DNA of 64,000 bases from Hydractinia symbiolongicarpus (lineage: Eukaryota > Cnidaria > Hydrozoa > Anthoathecata > Hydractiniidae): the NCBI RefSeq assembly GCF_029227915.1, contig NC_079875.1:806001-870000 (forward strand), read 5' to 3'. Each line of letters starts with the position of its first letter. Positions within the stretch are counted from its first letter, which is position 1. The translations under genes were made by a program, and so were the position numbers. The notes under the pieces were generated by a model. The model was not told the DNA's origin and ran no database searches. It saw only the letters and a program-made list of their open reading frames with translations. Positions 62,901-64,000 of this stretch are shown here, piece by piece.

Positions 62901-64000
62901 CATGGGCTTTAGTGGTGAAATAATAATTTAAAAAATCGTTTGGGAAATGAGTTTACTGCCTGGGTACTTTCTTTGTATACTTTTGACTATACGGGCCGAG
63001 TCCAGGATTTACGGGAAATCGCAGGTTTTCGTTTGCCGGCGATTAAACTTCTTTTATTCAGCGTCTCATCAAAAATGAAAATATTTTTAAAAACTACAAG
63101 TCTCATGGGCTTTAGTGGTGAAATAATAATTTAAAAAATCGTTTGGGAAATGAGTTTACTGCCTGGGTACTTTCTTTGTATACTTTTGACTATACGGGCC
63201 GAGTCCAGGATTTACGGGAAATCGCAGGTTTTCGTTTGCCGGCGATTAAACTTCTTTTCTTCAGCGTCTCATCAAAAATGAAAACATTTTCAAAAACTAC
63301 AAGTCTCATGGGCTTTAGTGGTGAAATAATAATTTAAAAAATCGTTTGGGAAATGAGTTTACTGCCTGGGTACTTTCTTTGTATACTTTTGACTATACGG
63401 GCCAAGCCCGCGATTTACGGGAAATCGCAGGTTTTCGTTTGCCGGCGATTAAACTTCTTTTATTCAGCGTCTCATCAAAAATAAAAACATTTTTAAAAAC
63501 TACAAGTCTTATGCGTTTTAGTGGTGAAAAAATTATTTAAAAAATCGTTTTGAAAATGAGTTTACTCACAGGGTACTTTCTTTGTATACATTCGACTATA
63601 CGGGCCAAGCCCGGGATTTACGGGAAATCGCGGGTTTTCGTTTGCTGGCGATTAAACCACTTTCATTAAGCGTCTCATCAAAAATGAAAACATTTCTGAA
63701 AACTACAAGTCTCATGCGTTTTAGTGGTGAAAAAATAATTTAAAAAATTGTTCGGGAAATGAGTTTACTCACAGGGTACTTTCTTTGTATACATTCGATT
63801 ATACGGGCCAAACCCGGAATTTACGGGAAATCGCGGGTTTTCGTTTGCCGGCGATTAAACTTCTTTCATTAACCGTCTCATCAAAAATGAAAACATATTT
63901 GAAAACTACAAGTCTCATGCGTTTTAGTGGTGAAAAAAAAATTAAAAAATCGTTCGGGAAATGAGTTAACTCCCTGGGTACTTTCTTTGTATACATTCGT
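59905..64000 (-). repeat. Interleaved long repeats (offsets 2232, 2841, 3654, 6495)
   Basis: 60,190-61,170 repeats 56,535-57,515 (offset 3654). 61,207-62,422 repeats 58,975-60,190 (offset 2232). 62,730 onward repeats 56,235 onward (offset 6495). About 63,040-64,000 repeats 60,200-61,160 (offset 2841) and runs off the window. The offsets are 18, 11, 32 and 14 monomers (within 1 bp), so whole blocks were copied in register. The window ends inside a repeat, so the larger unit cannot be closed here. Confidence 0.8.

Larger units (their letters stand above)
34687..64000 (-). repeat. Satellite array, same 203-bp monomer, inverted half
   Basis: This is the same monomer as the left half but as reverse complement: on the + strand it reads CTCCCTGGGTAC, TTTGTATAC, CTATACGGGCC, ATTTACGGGAAATCGCGGG, TTTCGTTTGCCGGCG, CAGCGTCTCATC, then the hairpin, CTACAAGTCTCATGCG and TTTTAGTGGTG. 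The orientation stays constant from the junction to the window edge, and the array runs off the right end. Variant types shared with the left half (CCCTGTGAG, GGTTAATG, ACTACAACG, an 11-bp deletion type) show common ancestry. The HOR arrangements are nevertheless different from those of the left half. No unique DNA is present. Confidence 0.97.

Noticed and set aside
1-64000. CRISPR array or bacterial iteron cluster
   Set aside because: The repeats are about 203 bp, directly adjacent with no unique spacers, and no cas, rep or other gene lies nearby. The scale and HOR structure are those of a eukaryotic satellite.
1-64000. Embedded transposon, LTR, tRNA, 5S rRNA or telomeric repeat
   Set aside because: Reading phase marker to phase marker, I found no interval that departs from the monomer by more than small indels and the 11-, 37- and 63-bp deletions. 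There is no room for an inserted element.

Overview
The whole 64-kb window is one block of tandemly repeated satellite DNA built from a single ~203-bp monomer, roughly 315 copies. I found no protein-coding gene, RNA gene, transposon, CRISPR array or unique-sequence island in it. A hand count on a consensus monomer gives about 38% G+C (77/203) and 12 CpG dinucleotides. A homogeneous ~203-bp satellite with layered higher-order repeats (HORs) is typical of eukaryotic centromeric or other constitutive heterochromatin. The sequence does not let me name the taxon, and centromere identity is inference.

Layout. Monomers run in one orientation (called '+') from 1 to about 34,686 and in the opposite orientation ('-') from there to 64,000. 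The left half holds local HOR families in succession: 1419-bp 7-mers (220-3063, extended as 7/8-mers to about 5,950), 812-bp 4-mers (5,950-7,930), 1217-bp 6-mers (9,180-11,675), a 1583-bp 8-mer (12,790-16,070) that is then reshuffled to about 22,050, 1749/1750-bp 9-mers (22,050-25,990), 775-bp 4-mers (26,990-28,305), a diverged belt without a clear HOR (28,305-31,190), and 1003-bp 5-mers (31,850-33,860).

The right half holds a 4853-bp superunit made of 2832 + 2021 bp (37,700-46,760), 811-bp 4-mers (47,100-48,740), 1015-bp 5-mers (51,380-53,615), a 404-bp dimer (53,800-54,620), 1219-bp 6-mers (57,455-59,905) and interleaved 2232/2841/3654/6495-bp repeats up to the window edge.

The most interesting structure is the orientation switch. 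It is not two unrelated arrays meeting. Diagnostic monomer variants occur in mirror order on both sides for about 1.4-1.6 kb. Six outer markers share one symmetry centre (34,641) and three inner markers share another (34,743.5). The 205-bp difference in arm length equals one extra monomer in the left arm. This looks like an ancient inverted duplication (fold-back), or an inversion with both breakpoints at equivalent HOR positions, that has since diverged.

Smaller-scale events can also be read: a fixed 37-bp internal deletion carried by 12 monomers, an 11-bp deletion variant present on both sides of the inversion, a one-off 63-bp deletion, and an ~84-bp patch that looks like gene conversion. 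Each monomer also carries a perfect 9-bp-stem, 4-nt-loop hairpin. The many 60-130-codon open frames on both strands are by-products of the repeat and are not annotated as genes.
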